From positions 1,798,001 to 1,862,000 of the forward strand of contig OZ243958.1 in NCBI GenBank assembly GCA_965214495.1: 64,000 nucleotides of DNA, given 5' to 3'. The notes beneath the pieces were generated by a model, which searched no databases, was not told the DNA's origin, and saw nothing but the letters and a program-made list of their open reading frames with translations. Shown here in pieces: positions 52,669-61,838 of this stretch (its first letter is position 1; each line of letters starts with the position of its first letter). The stretch comes from JANQOH01 sp965214495 (GTDB lineage Bacteria > Pseudomonadota > Alphaproteobacteria > UBA7887). The translations under genes and the position numbers were made by a program.

Positions 52669-53139
52669 CTATTCCACCGCTTTCGACCTCTCTGCGACCC
52701 AGCGTTCGGCGGCGCCGGTATCGCTGTCGCGGGCGGCGACCCAGCGGCTGCCTTCCGGGGTCTCCTCGCGCTTCCAGAACGGCGCTTTGGTCTTGAGCCA
52801 GTCGATCAGGAAATGACACGCCTCGAGTGCCGCGGCGCGGTGCGCCGAGGCGGTGACCACCAGCACGATGCGGTCGCCGGGCTCGAGCCGGCCATAGCGG
52901 TGAATCACCAGGCTCGCCTCCAGCGGCCAGCGCGCGCGGGCCTCGGCTTCGATGGCTGTAAGCTGCTTCTCGGTCATGCCCGGATAGTGCTCGAGCGTCA
53001 TCGCCGCCACCGCCTCGCCGCCGGCCACATCGCGGACCAAGCCGACGAACGCCGCCACCCCGCCGACACCGGCGTTTCCGCGGGTCAGCGCCGCGATTTC
53101 GGCGCCGGCGTCGAAGTCTTCGCGCTGCACGCGGATCAT
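52669..53139 (-). CDS. moaE: Molybdopterin synthase catalytic subunit MoaE
   Basis: The 156-aa MoaE converts cyclic pyranopterin monophosphate to molybdopterin using sulfur carried by MoaD. Motifs seen: GGVAAFVGLVRD, LEHYPGMTEKQL, HRYGRLEPGD, and the active-site Lys region WLKTKAPFWKREE. It is 4 bp after moaD. Confidence 0.95.
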   Translation of the reverse strand: MIRVQREDFDAGAEIAALTRGNAGVGGVAAFVGLVRDVAGGEAVAAMTLEHYPGMTEKQLTAIEAEARARWPLEASLVIHRYGRLEPGDRIVLVVTASAHRAAALEACHFLIDWLKTKAPFWKREETPEGSRWVAARDSDTGAAERWVAERSKAVE

Positions 53140-53143
53140 CGTC

Positions 53144-53395
53144 TCAGCCCCCGGTAACAGGCGGGAACAGCGCTACCTCGTGCGCCCCGGCGATCGGGTG
53201 GTCGAAGCCCACATAGTCCTGATCGAGCGCGACACGCACCGCCGAGAGGTCGGCCAGGGCGTCGGCATGGCCGGCGCTGCGCCCCTTCAACCAGTTGAGC
53301 AGGTCGCCGACCGTAACAAGCGCCGCCGGCGGTTCGACTTCTTCCTCGGCCACACCGGCCTTCTCGCGCAGCCATGCGAAATACAGGATTTGCAT
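53144..53395 (-). CDS. moaD: Molybdopterin synthase sulfur carrier MoaD
   Basis: The 83-aa ubiquitin-like protein begins MQILYFAWLREKAG and ends in the required Gly-Gly (FPPVTGG), which is thiocarboxylated to donate sulfur to MoaE. GAGGGG precedes the ATG at 53395. An ATG at 53407 overlapping the stop of a 33-codon ORF is an alternative start. Confidence 0.93.
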   Translation of the reverse strand: MQILYFAWLREKAGVAEEEVEPPAALVTVGDLLNWLKGRSAGHADALADLSAVRVALDQDYVGFDHPIAGAHEVALFPPVTGG

Positions 53396-53403
53396 CGCGC
53401 CCC

Positions 53404-53505
53404 TCATTTCACCAGAACTCGCACTTCGGCGGTTACGTATTCGCCGTCCGCAACGATACTCGCCACCCCCATGGGGCGAGGCGCCGTAACAGGAATCCCT
53501 GTCAT
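53404..53505 (-). CDS. Possible 33-aa ORF between moeA and moaD
   Basis: The frame starts with ATGA overlapping the moeA stop and ends with ATGA overlapping an alternative moaD start. Product: MTGIPVTAPRPMGVASIVAD then GEYVTAEVRVLVK. No family is recognised. The coupled arrangement at both ends is the only support; it may simply be a spacer with ribosome re-initiation. Confidence 0.3.
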   Translation of the reverse strand: MTGIPVTAPRPMGVASIVADGEYVTAEVRVLVK

Positions 53506-54779
53506 CTCACTTCGCCGAACGGCAGAAACCATACCGTGTCGCCTTCCGCAACGCGGGTCGTTTCCTCCGGCAGTTCGACCAGTCCGTCGGCGGCGGCGAC
53601 GGCGGACAGAATTCCGGCGCCCTGTCGCCCGGCCTCCCGCGCGATCGGCGCCGGCCCCTCGCGGTCGAGCCGGCAGCGCACGAATTCGCGGCGCCCGGCC
53701 TTCTTGCGCCGTGCGAAGCCGGCGCGCACAGGAAACAGCGCCGGCGGCGGCGCCTTCGCGCCGGCGAGCCGCAACACCAAAGGCCGCACGAGGCGCAGGA
53801 AGGTGACGACCACGGCCGCCGGATTGCCGGGCAAACCGGCGAAGGGCACGCGGCGGCCCGACGCCTCGACATGGCCCAGCGCCAGCGGTCGGCCCGGCTT
53901 GATGGCGACCCGCCAGAGGGTCAGCGCGCCGAGCGCCGTCACCGCCGCCTTGACGTGATCCTCCTCGCCGACCGAGACCCCGCCCGAACTCACCAGAAGG
54001 TCGTGATCGGCCGCCGCCCGGGCGAGAGCGCGGCGCAACTTTCCGGCGTTGTCGGGCACGATGCCGCAGTCGGAGACCGCGCATCCGAGGCCGGTGAGAA
54101 AGCCCGCAAGGACGGGGCGGTTGGCGTCGTAGATCGCGCCCGCCGGCAGGGGGGCGCCGGGGTCGCGGACTTCGTCGCCGGTCGAGAACAGCGCCACGCG
54201 AAGCCGGGCGCGGACCGGCAGTTCGGTGCGCCCGAGCGCGGCGGCGAGTCCGAGATCCTCGGCGCGCAGGCGGCGCCCCGCTTCGAGCACGCACGAACCG
54301 GCAGTGACGTCTTCCCCGGCGCGCCGCCGGTTGGCGCCGCGCGCGATGCCCGGCGGCAACAGCACGCAGCCGCCGTCGCGCGTGCAATCCTCCTGCATGA
54401 ACACCGTGTCCGGTCCCGGGTCGCCGTCGCCGGGCGGCATGGGCGCGCCGGTGAACACGCGCACGGCCGCGCCGCGCCGCGCGGTTCCGACCAGAGGGCG
54501 ACCCGCGGCGGCGCGGCCGGCAACCGGCAGTGCGGTGGGCCCCTCGGCCGCGAGGTCGGCGAAATACACGGCATAGCCATCGACCGCCGAATTGTCGTGC
54601 GGCGGCACGTCCCGGTCGGCGCGAATGGGCGCGGCGAGCACACGCCCGAGGGCGCCGGCGAGAGGCGTCGTTTCGGTTGCGGCGACCGGAACGATACGCT
54701 CGTCGATCAACCGCAGCGCACCGGCGAGCGGCATCAGCGCGCCGTCGTGAGCGAAGCAGTCGGCGCTAAGCTGAGTCAC
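53502..54779 (-). CDS. moeA: Molybdopterin molybdotransferase MoeA
   Basis: The 425-aa enzyme inserts molybdate into adenylylated molybdopterin. Landmarks: PPHDNSAVDGYAVYFADLA, FTGAPMPPGDGD, FSTGDEVRDPG, SSGGVSVGEEDHVK and AGLPGNPAAVVVTFL. The GTG at 54779 is chosen since homologues open with QLSADCFAHDGALMPL. It overlaps the mobB end by 14 bp. Confidence 0.95.
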   Translation of the reverse strand: MTQLSADCFAHDGALMPLAGALRLIDERIVPVAATETTPLAGALGRVLAAPIRADRDVPPHDNSAVDGYAVYFADLAAEGPTALPVAGRAAAGRPLVGTARRGAAVRVFTGAPMPPGDGDPGPDTVFMQEDCTRDGGCVLLPPGIARGANRRRAGEDVTAGSCVLEAGRRLRAEDLGLAAALGRTELPVRARLRVALFSTGDEVRDPGAPLPAGAIYDANRPVLAGFLTGLGCAVSDCGIVPDNAGKLRRALARAAADHDLLVSSGGVSVGEEDHVKAAVTALGALTLWRVAIKPGRPLALGHVEASGRRVPFAGLPGNPAAVVVTFLRLVRPLVLRLAGAKAPPPALFPVRAGFARRKKAGRREFVRCRLDREGPAPIAREAGRQGAGILSAVAAADGLVELPEETTRVAEGDTVWFLPFGEVR

Positions 54780-55293
54780 GCCGGAAGCCGACCGCGAGGC
54801 CGCAATGGCCGACGACGAAATCCGCGATCGCCCCGGTGTCGGCGAGTTCGAGCACGGGCCGGTCCGCATCGGGGATCGCGTGGTCGGCGGCGACCGCCAC
54901 GACGCGGGGGTCGCCTGGATAGAGCGGCGGCTTGCCGTCGGCAGCTCCGGCGCGGCGCACCTCGATCTTGTCGTGCCCGCCATGCTTGAAGCCTTCGACA
55001 AGCACGAGATCGACCGGAGTCATGCGCGTCAGCAGCGCGTTCAGGTCCGGCTCCGGCGCGCCGGAGAGCTCATGCATCAGGACCCAGCGCCGGGACGACG
55101 AAATCATGACTTCCGCGGCCCCCGAGGCGCGATGAACCCAGGAATCCTTGCCTGGCTGGTCGATGTCGAAGCCGTGATGAGCGTGCTTGACGGTCGATAC
55201 GGCAAGGCCGCGCTCGACGAGCGCCGGCAGCAATCGGGCGACCAGCGCGGTTTTGCCGGAGCCGCGCCAGCCCGCGATGCCCATGACCTTCAT
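54766..55293 (-). CDS. mobB: Molybdopterin-guanine dinucleotide biosynthesis protein MobB
   Basis: The 175-aa GTP-binding adaptor begins MKVMGIAGWRGSGKTALVAR with a Walker A motif, followed by STVKHAHHGFDIDQPGKDSW and LVLVEGFKHGGHDKIEV. MobB assists the guanylylation of molybdopterin. It overlaps pgsA by 4 bp and moeA by 14 bp. mobA is not in the window. Confidence 0.93.
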   Translation of the reverse strand: MKVMGIAGWRGSGKTALVARLLPALVERGLAVSTVKHAHHGFDIDQPGKDSWVHRASGAAEVMISSSRRWVLMHELSGAPEPDLNALLTRMTPVDLVLVEGFKHGGHDKIEVRRAGAADGKPPLYPGDPRVVAVAADHAIPDADRPVLELADTGAIADFVVGHCGLAVGFRRDSA

Positions 55294-55859
55294 CCGCCCG
55301 CCCGCCAAGCCGCGGCGGCGCGGCGCGCATAGCCGGCGCCGCTCAACACCCCCAGCGTGGCCGCCGCCCATAGCAGCGCTTCGCCGGCGCCGAGGACCGG
55401 CGCCGGGGGGATACCGGCATCAGCGGCCGCACCGCCGATCAGGAGCAGGCCGAGGGCGGTCATCTGGCACGCGGTCTTCCCCTTCGCGAGAGGCGACACG
55501 GCGACCCGCTCGCCGCGCCGCGCCATCTCCTCGCGCAGGGCCGAGACGAATATCTCGCGGCACAGGACGATTACCGAGGCGATCGCCGGCGCCCGCCCGT
55601 CGGCGACCAGCAACACCAGCACCGCGGCGACCAGCAGTTTGTCGGCCACCGGATCGAGAAACCGTCCCAAGGGGCTGACCCGGTCGAGGCGGCGGGCGAG
55701 CCAGCCGTCGAGAAAATCGGTCGCGCCGGCCGCCACGAACAGTGCAAAGGCAAGCCAGGGCCCGAGCGGCGGCGGCAGATAGAACGCCGCAACGAGAAAC
55801 GGGACCGCCGCGATGCGCGACACGGTGAGGAAGTTCGGGAGCCCGGCCGGTATCGTCAC
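55290..55859 (-). CDS. pgsA: CDP-diacylglycerol-glycerol-3-phosphate 3-phosphatidyltransferase
   Basis: The 189-aa membrane enzyme has the CDP-alcohol phosphotransferase motif DFLDGWLARRLDRVSPLGRF then LDPVADKLL, with the conserved Asp residues, and several hydrophobic segments. It makes phosphatidylglycerol phosphate. The GTG at 55859 is 6 bp after the uvrC stop. The order uvrC-pgsA-(mob/moe)-moaD-moaE on one strand suggests co-transcription. Confidence 0.93.
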   Translation of the reverse strand: MTIPAGLPNFLTVSRIAAVPFLVAAFYLPPPLGPWLAFALFVAAGATDFLDGWLARRLDRVSPLGRFLDPVADKLLVAAVLVLLVADGRAPAIASVIVLCREIFVSALREEMARRGERVAVSPLAKGKTACQMTALGLLLIGGAAADAGIPPAPVLGAGEALLWAAATLGVLSGAGYARRAAAAWRAGG

Positions 55860-55864
55860 GCCGC

Positions 55865-57754
55865 TCAACCGCCGTGGAAGTGATCGTAGATGGCGCGCGC
55901 GACCCGCTTGCTGATCCCGTCGGCCTTCTCGAGGTCGTCGAGGCCGGCCTCGGCGACGCCGCGCGCGGAGCCGAAGCGGTGCAGCAGGGCGCGCTTGCGC
56001 CGGGCGCCGACTCCGGCGATGTCGTCGAGCGCCGAGCGCACGACGGCCGCCGAGCGCCGCGCCCGGTGAGTGTCGATGGCGAACCGATGGGCCTCGTCGC
56101 GCAGGCGCTGGAGGAAATAGCTGACCGCACTGTCGGGCGGTACCATGAACGGCTGTCGTCCCGGCAGGTGAATGCGCTCGCGGCCGGCGTCGCGGTCCGG
56201 GCCCTTCGCGATGGCCGCAACGCAAAGCCCGGCGCCGGCATCGATGCCGAGATCGGCCAGCACCGCCAGCGCGCTCGACAGTTGCCCGGGGCCGCCATCG
56301 AGCAGCACGAGGTCGGGCCATTCGCCGTTCTCGTTGTCGGGGTTCTCGCGTTTTAGGCGTCCGAAGCGTCGCCGCAACACCTCGCGCATCATGGCGTAAT
56401 CGTCGCCGGCGTCGCTGCCGCGCACGTTGAATTTGCGATAGGCGTTCCTGACGAAGCCATCGGCCCCGGCGACGATCATCGCCCCGACCGGGCGCGAGCC
56501 GGAGATGTGGCTGTTGTCATAGACCTCGATCCGCCGCGGCGGCGAGTCGAGTCCGAGAATATCCGCCACCCCGTCAAGCAGACGCCGCTGCGAGGCGCTT
56601 TCGGCGAGCCGGCGTTCGAGCGCTCCACGCGCGTTGTCGAGCGCGTGCGCAATCAGCTTGCGCTTGTCGCCGCGCTGCGGGATACGCACATCGACGCGCC
56701 GCTCCGCATTCAGGCTGAGCGCCTCCGCGATCAGTGCCTGGCCTTCCACGGGATGGCTGAGCAGCACGAGGCGGGGCGCCTTGCGGCCGTCATAGAACTG
56801 GGCCACGAAAGCGGCGAGCACCGCCGCCGCGTCCTCGCTGCGCGCATGGCTGGGGAAATGCGCCCGGTTGCCATAGTTGCGCCCGTCGCGGAAGAAGAAC
56901 ACCTGAACGCAGGTCTGGCCGCCCACCTGGTGCGCGGCGATGACGTCGGCCTCGCCGAGCTGCTCGGGATTGATATCCTGACGCGCCTGGATCTGGGCCA
57001 GCGCGCGGATGCGGTCGCGAAGCACCGCCGCGGCTTCGAACTCCAGCGCGTCGCTGGCTTCCTGCATCCGCTCGGCCAGGCGGTCCTGCACCGCCTGGCT
57101 GCGCCCGGCCAGGAAATCGCGAGTCTGATCGACGATCTCGGTATAGGCTTCGGAAGTGACGAGGCCCACACACGGGGCGCAGCAGCGCTTGATCTGATAT
57201 TGCAGACAGGGTCGCGAACGGCCCGCGAACACACCGTCGGAGCAACTGCGCAGCGGAAACGCGCGTTGCAGCGCATTGAGCGTGCGATTGACCGCGCCGG
57301 CGGAAGCGAAGGGGCCGAAATAGCGGCCGGGCCGGCTGCGCGCACCGCGATGCTTGACCAGACGCGGCCACTCCCCATCGCCGGTCAGCAGCAGGTAGGG
57401 ATGCGACTTGTCGTCGCGCAGGATGATGTTGTAGCGGGGCTTGAGGCGTTTGATCAGATTGGCCTCGAGCAACAGCGCCTCGGCCTCGGTATGCGTGGTG
57501 ATCACCTCGACCGCGGCGGTCTCGGCGATCATACGGGCGATCCGCGTCGGGTGGCGCGACAGATTGGCGTAGCTCGCGACCCTCTTGCGCAGGTTGCGCG
57601 CCTTGCCGACATAGAGCGGCCGACCGCGGTCGTCGGTCATCCGATAGACGCCGGGTCCGGGGGGAAGCCGCGGCGCCGTTTCACGAATCCCGGCAGCGCC
57701 GCGCGGCCGCTCGACCGCGCCGCCCGGTTCTTCCGAAAAGCCTTCCCGCGTCAT
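55865..57754 (-). CDS. uvrC: Excinuclease ABC subunit C
   Basis: The 629-aa nuclease of nucleotide excision repair has the GIY-YIG domain (PGVYRMTDDRGRPLYVGKAR), a Cys cluster (CLQYQIKRCCAPC), the UVR motif (ASDALEFEAAAVLRDRIRAL), the RNase H-like 5' nuclease (IEVYDNSHISG and LLDGGPGQLS) and C-terminal helix-hairpin-helices. The ATG at 57754 is preferred over upstream in-frame extensions, which show non-coding composition. Confidence 0.96.
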   Translation of the reverse strand: MTREGFSEEPGGAVERPRGAAGIRETAPRLPPGPGVYRMTDDRGRPLYVGKARNLRKRVASYANLSRHPTRIARMIAETAAVEVITTHTEAEALLLEANLIKRLKPRYNIILRDDKSHPYLLLTGDGEWPRLVKHRGARSRPGRYFGPFASAGAVNRTLNALQRAFPLRSCSDGVFAGRSRPCLQYQIKRCCAPCVGLVTSEAYTEIVDQTRDFLAGRSQAVQDRLAERMQEASDALEFEAAAVLRDRIRALAQIQARQDINPEQLGEADVIAAHQVGGQTCVQVFFFRDGRNYGNRAHFPSHARSEDAAAVLAAFVAQFYDGRKAPRLVLLSHPVEGQALIAEALSLNAERRVDVRIPQRGDKRKLIAHALDNARGALERRLAESASQRRLLDGVADILGLDSPPRRIEVYDNSHISGSRPVGAMIVAGADGFVRNAYRKFNVRGSDAGDDYAMMREVLRRRFGRLKRENPDNENGEWPDLVLLDGGPGQLSSALAVLADLGIDAGAGLCVAAIAKGPDRDAGRERIHLPGRQPFMVPPDSAVSYFLQRLRDEAHRFAIDTHRARRSAAVVRSALDDIAGVGARRKRALLHRFGSARGVAEAGLDDLEKADGISKRVARAIYDHFHGG

Positions 57755-58069
57755 TATCGCGGCACTATCGCCGCGCGGAAACCGGGGGTCAACGCGAGCA
57801 CGCAGCGCGCCGGCGTCATTCACCGGTCTGTGGAAAACCTGGTGAGTAACTCGCCGGATAGACGGGGCAACCTTCCGAAAACCCCATATTCTGCAACGGC
57901 TCATTCCGCACCATTTGCCGCCGTATCCGGTAATAGATTGAAATGAAACGATTTTTCTGTGACGCTGGCGTGACGCTTCGACCTGCGCCGGCACCGGGCG
58001 GTTCGCGATCCGATGACAATCGCCTCACGCCAACAGTGAAGCAATTACGGCAACCGCCGGAAAAGAAAA
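57755..58069. other. Intergenic region upstream of uvrC
   Basis: These 315 bp separate folB and uvrC, both on the minus strand, and should hold the uvrC promoter. The 57830-58070 part is AT-richer than average. No gene, RNA or clear promoter hexamers were recognised. Confidence 0.45.
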
Positions 58070-58447
58070 CTATTGTTCGCAGCCGCATTCGATCTCGACG
58101 CCGACCGAAGCAGCCTCGCCATATATGTCGGGCTTGTCCACACGCACCCGCGCCCGGCATACCCGGCGATCCTCCAGACACAACGCCGCGATGCGCTCGG
58201 CCAGGGTCTCGACGAGGTTGACATGCCCTTCGGCCGCCAGCCGCATGACCCCGGTCACGACGTCTTCGTAAGACACCACCCCGGCGATGCGGTCGCGGTG
58301 GGGCGTGTCGGGTTCCGAGATGGTGAGGGCGAGATTGACGACCACGCGCTGGCGCCGTCCGCGTTCGTGCGGATGAACGCCGATCGCGCAGTCGAGCGCG
58401 AGGTCGCGGACGAACAGCGTCCGCCGCAGGGTGCGCGGCGAGGTCAT
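58070..58447 (-). CDS. folB: Dihydroneopterin aldolase FolB
   Basis: The 125-aa enzyme of folate synthesis has LALDCAIGVHPHERGRRQRV, the SYEDVV stretch, NLVETLAERIAALCL with the conserved Glu, and VRVDKPD with the catalytic Lys. It overlaps the preceding SDR by 4 bp (ATGA). Confidence 0.93.
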   Translation of the reverse strand: MTSPRTLRRTLFVRDLALDCAIGVHPHERGRRQRVVVNLALTISEPDTPHRDRIAGVVSYEDVVTGVMRLAAEGHVNLVETLAERIAALCLEDRRVCRARVRVDKPDIYGEAASVGVEIECGCEQ

Positions 58448-59211
58448 TCGCCGGGGTCGCCCGCCGGGTGGGCGTGCTGCCAGCCCAGATGCTGGCCGCC
58501 GTCGAGGGCGATCATCTGCCCGGTCATCGAATGCGCGCCGAGAACGAAGCCCACGGCGGCGGCGATCTCCGCGACCGCAACCGGCTCGCCGAGAGGGACG
58601 CGCCGAGCCTGCGCCGCGAACTGCACGGCGGACTGGCGCGGACTCGCGAGGGTCGGCCCCGGGCCGATGGCGTTGACGCGCACGCGCGGCGCCAGCGCCA
58701 GCGCCAGGGTCTGGGTGAGCGTCCACAGCCCCGCCTTGCTGAGGGTGTAGGACACGAAATGGGGGGTCAGGTTCCACACGCGCTGGTCCGCGAGGTTGAC
58801 GATGTTCCCGCGACGCCCCGCCGGCAGCGCGGCCGCCATCGCCTGGCTCAGCACGAAGGGGGCGCGCAGATTTACCGCCATGTGCCGCTGCCAGCTCTCG
58901 GCGCTGACCGTATCGACCGAATCGCGCTCGAAGATCGAAGCGTTGTTGACCAGCACCGTCACCGGACCGAGCGCGTCGGCCACCGCGCCGACCAGGCCGC
59001 CGGCCTCGGTCTCGTCGGCGAGGTCCGCAGCAATCGCGACGGCCCTGCCGCCGTGTCCGTCGATCCGAGCGACGACCTCGCGGGCGGCGTGCGCCGAACT
59101 GCGGTAGTGTATCGCAACCGCGTGCGTGCGGGCGAGTGCAAGCGCGATGGCGCGGCCGATGCGGTTTGCGGCGCCGGTGACGAGCGCGGTTCCGGGGAGA
59201 ATGTCGGGCAC
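58444..59211 (-). CDS. SDR family oxidoreductase, FolM/pteridine-reductase-like
   Basis: The 255-aa SDR has TGAANRIGRAIALALARTHA (nucleotide binding), LVNNASIFERD and the catalytic YTLSKAG. TGAANRIG and the VRVNAIGPGPTL ending are typical of FolM/PTR1-type reductases, and translational coupling to folB supports a pterin role (dihydromonapterin or dihydrofolate reduction). The GTG at 59211 is chosen because the Rossmann fold starts 11 residues later. Confidence 0.82.
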   Translation of the reverse strand: MPDILPGTALVTGAANRIGRAIALALARTHAVAIHYRSSAHAAREVVARIDGHGGRAVAIAADLADETEAGGLVGAVADALGPVTVLVNNASIFERDSVDTVSAESWQRHMAVNLRAPFVLSQAMAAALPAGRRGNIVNLADQRVWNLTPHFVSYTLSKAGLWTLTQTLALALAPRVRVNAIGPGPTLASPRQSAVQFAAQARRVPLGEPVAVAEIAAAVGFVLGAHSMTGQMIALDGGQHLGWQHAHPAGDPGE

Positions 59212-59306
59212 GGCGCGAAGGTGTCCGAAACCGCTGCCGCGCGCAAGGCACACCGGGCGCCGCGATCCGTGCTATCGTGACCGTCTCGCGCAGGAGGGGG
59301 GACGAC

Positions 59307-61007
59307 ATGGCCTACGACGTGGCGATCAAGGGCGGCATGGTCATCGACGGATCGGGGATGCCGCGATACCGCGCCGATGTCGGCGTGCGGCACGGCCGCA
59401 TCGCCCGTATCGGGCGTATCGCCGAACCCGCCGACCGGGTGATCGATGCCGAAGGCCACGTGGTGACCCCCGGTTTCGTGGACGGCCATACCCACATGGA
59501 TGCGCAAGCCTTCTGGGACCCGCTGGGCAGTTGTTCGTGCTACCACGGCGTTACGACGGCGGTGATGGGCAATTGCGGCTTCACGCTGGCGCCATGCCGG
59601 GCCTCGGAAGCCGATTACGTGTTTCGCAATCTCGAGCGCGCCGAGGACATCTCGCGCCAAGCGATGCTGGCCGGCATCGACTGGACCTGGGAGAGCTACC
59701 CCGACTATCTCGACGCCGTGGACGCCGCGCCCAAAGCGCTCAACTATGCCGGCTATGTCGGCCACTCGGCGCTGCGCACCTACGTGATGGGAGAACGGGC
59801 TTTCGACGGCGAGGCGACGGACGACGAACTGGACAGGATGGTGAATCTGGTGCAGGACGCGGTGCGCGCCGGCGCCATCGGTTTCTCCACCTCGCGCAGC
59901 CCCAGCCATCGCACCTCCGATGATCGCCCGGTAGCGAGCCGCGCCGCGCCCTTCGGCGAGGTGCAAGCCATCGTCCGGGGCATGGGCGAGACCGGCGCCG
60001 GCATCTTCCAACTGGCGATGGAGCGCGGCGACGACGCGTGGATGCGCGGCGTTTACGAGGCGCTCGTCGCGCTATCGATCGAAACCGGACGGCCGATCAC
60101 CTTCGGCAGTCTGAGCCGTCGCGAACATCCCGGACAGTGGCGCCAATTCTACGACATCGTCAGCCGGGGCAACCGAGCCGGCGCGCGCCTGTTCACCCAG
60201 GTCCATAGCCGCGAGATCAATTCGATCCTGTCGTTCCAGACGACGATGCCGTTCGACGGCCGCGAGGTCTGGCGCGATGTGCGCGCGCGCCCGCTGGACG
60301 CGCAGAAGGCGGCGCTCGCCGATCCCGAGACGCGGGCGAGACTCGTCGAGGTCGCGAGCCGGCCTCACGAAGGACCCGAAGTCGTAGGCGCCGAGGCGCG
60401 CCCGCCCGAGTGGGACATCTTCTACGTCATGGACCGCATCGCGCGCCCGCACCGATCGATGGCGGAGATCGCCCGCGCGCGCGGGGTGGCCCCTGCCGAA
60501 GCGATGATCGATCTCGCGCTCGAACACGACCTGTCGCTGTTCTTCCGCCAGCCGCTGGCGAACGAGAACCAGGACGATGCGCTGGCGTTGATGAAGCACC
60601 CGCATTCGGTCGTCACGTTCTCGGATTCGGGCGCGCACGTGTCGCAGATCATGGATTCGTCGCTGCAAACCCATCTGCTGAGCCACTGGGTGCGCCAGGA
60701 GGAAGCGTTCACACTCGAGGAAGCGGTGCGCCTGATCACCTACGACACCGCGACACATTGGGGCTTTCACGACCGGGGCTTGCTGCGCGAGGGCATGACC
60801 GCCGACATCGTCGTGTTCGACCCCGACGCCATTGCGCCCCGTATGCCCGAAGTGGTCAACGACCTTCCCTCGGGCGCGCGTCGACTCAAGCAGACCGCCG
60901 ACGGCATCGCCGCCACGCTGGTCGCCGGCGAAGTGGTGCTGCGCGACAATGAACACACCGGCGCGCTGCCCGGCCGCCTGTTGCGCGGGCCGCTGGCGCG
61001 GCAGTAG
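59307..61007 (+). CDS. D-aminoacylase/N-acyl-D-amino-acid deacylase-type amidohydrolase
   Basis: The 566-aa metal-dependent hydrolase starts YDVAIKGGMVIDGSGMPRYR and has the metal motif GFVDGHTHMDAQAFWDP, GVTTAVMGNCGFTLAPCR, and a C-terminal VVTFSDSGAHVSQIMD plus DIVVFDPD. This is the amidohydrolase-3 group that includes D-aminoacylases; true substrates of this longer subfamily are mostly unknown. It is divergent from the SDR gene, and GGAGGGGGG precedes the ATG. Confidence 0.85.
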   Translation: MAYDVAIKGGMVIDGSGMPRYRADVGVRHGRIARIGRIAEPADRVIDAEGHVVTPGFVDGHTHMDAQAFWDPLGSCSCYHGVTTAVMGNCGFTLAPCRASEADYVFRNLERAEDISRQAMLAGIDWTWESYPDYLDAVDAAPKALNYAGYVGHSALRTYVMGERAFDGEATDDELDRMVNLVQDAVRAGAIGFSTSRSPSHRTSDDRPVASRAAPFGEVQAIVRGMGETGAGIFQLAMERGDDAWMRGVYEALVALSIETGRPITFGSLSRREHPGQWRQFYDIVSRGNRAGARLFTQVHSREINSILSFQTTMPFDGREVWRDVRARPLDAQKAALADPETRARLVEVASRPHEGPEVVGAEARPPEWDIFYVMDRIARPHRSMAEIARARGVAPAEAMIDLALEHDLSLFFRQPLANENQDDALALMKHPHSVVTFSDSGAHVSQIMDSSLQTHLLSHWVRQEEAFTLEEAVRLITYDTATHWGFHDRGLLREGMTADIVVFDPDAIAPRMPEVVNDLPSGARRLKQTADGIAATLVAGEVVLRDNEHTGALPGRLLRGPLARQ

Positions 61008-61082
61008 GGCGGCGCATCCCCTTCCTTGCGCCGGTTCACCGGTCGGCTCTGACGGGTGAAAGCAAGCGCGGCAGTCGCCGAG

Positions 61083-61838
61083 ATGCCGCCCGCCGCGCGC
61101 CTGTTCGTGGAGACGCCTCTCGCCGCCGGCGCCAGTGTCGTGCCCGACGACTCGCAGGCGCACTATCTGCGGCGCGTGTTGCGGCTTCGCGCCGGCGCAC
61201 CCGTAGCGCTGTTCAACGGTCGCGACGGAGAATGGCGTGCGCATCTCGCGCCGTCGGGGCGCAGTGGCTGCCGGCTCGACCTCGGTGCTCGACTGCGCCC
61301 GCAACCGGCGGCGGGCGGTCCGGCGCTGGCGTTCGCGCCGATCCGCCGGGCGCGGCTGGAACTGCTTGTCGAGAAGGCGACCGAGCTCGGGGCGCGGACG
61401 CTGCAACCGGTCGCGGCGCAGAGAGCGCAGGCGGGGCTCGGCAGGCCGGAACGGTTGCGCGCACACGCTATGGAAGCGGCCGAGCAATGCGGCCGGCTCG
61501 ACGTTCCCGGGATCGCCGCGCCGATTACGCTCGCGGCGCTCCTTGCCCGCGGCGACCCACTGGCATGGGGAGACCCCGCGGGCGCGCCGCCGGACACGGT
61601 GCTTCCCGGCGCCCGCGACCTGACTCTGCTCGTCGGCCCCGAAGGCGGCTTCTCGGCCGACGAACGATGCGCGCTGGCGGCGTGCGGGCGCGCGCGCGCG
61701 GTGTCGCTGGGACCGCACATCCTGCGGGCCGAGACCGCGGCCATCGCGCTGCTGGCGCTGTGGCAGGCGTTCGCCGCCGGGAGGCCGGAAGCGTGCTACG
61801 ATGCGCCGGGCGAAACGGCGGTTCGAGGTTCGCGATGA
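61083..61838 (+). CDS. rsmE: 16S rRNA m3U1498 methyltransferase RsmE
   Basis: The 251-aa SPOUT methyltransferase has the PUA-like N-terminal domain (ARLFVETPLAAGASVVPDDS, HYLRRVLRLRAG) and the knotted C-terminal part with ELLVEKATELG, EQCGRLDVP, LLVGPEGGFSADE and SLGPHILRAETAAI. The ATG at 61083 suits the family start better than the GTG at 61056. Its stop overlaps the next gene (ATGA). Confidence 0.93.
   Translation: MPPAARLFVETPLAAGASVVPDDSQAHYLRRVLRLRAGAPVALFNGRDGEWRAHLAPSGRSGCRLDLGARLRPQPAAGGPALAFAPIRRARLELLVEKATELGARTLQPVAAQRAQAGLGRPERLRAHAMEAAEQCGRLDVPGIAAPITLAALLARGDPLAWGDPAGAPPDTVLPGARDLTLLVGPEGGFSADERCALAACGRARAVSLGPHILRAETAAIALLALWQAFAAGRPEACYDAPGETAVRGSR

Noticed and set aside
57755..57994. 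N-terminal extension of UvrC to 57994
   Set aside because: The extension lacks family similarity and the GIY-YIG domain is complete from the ATG at 57754.
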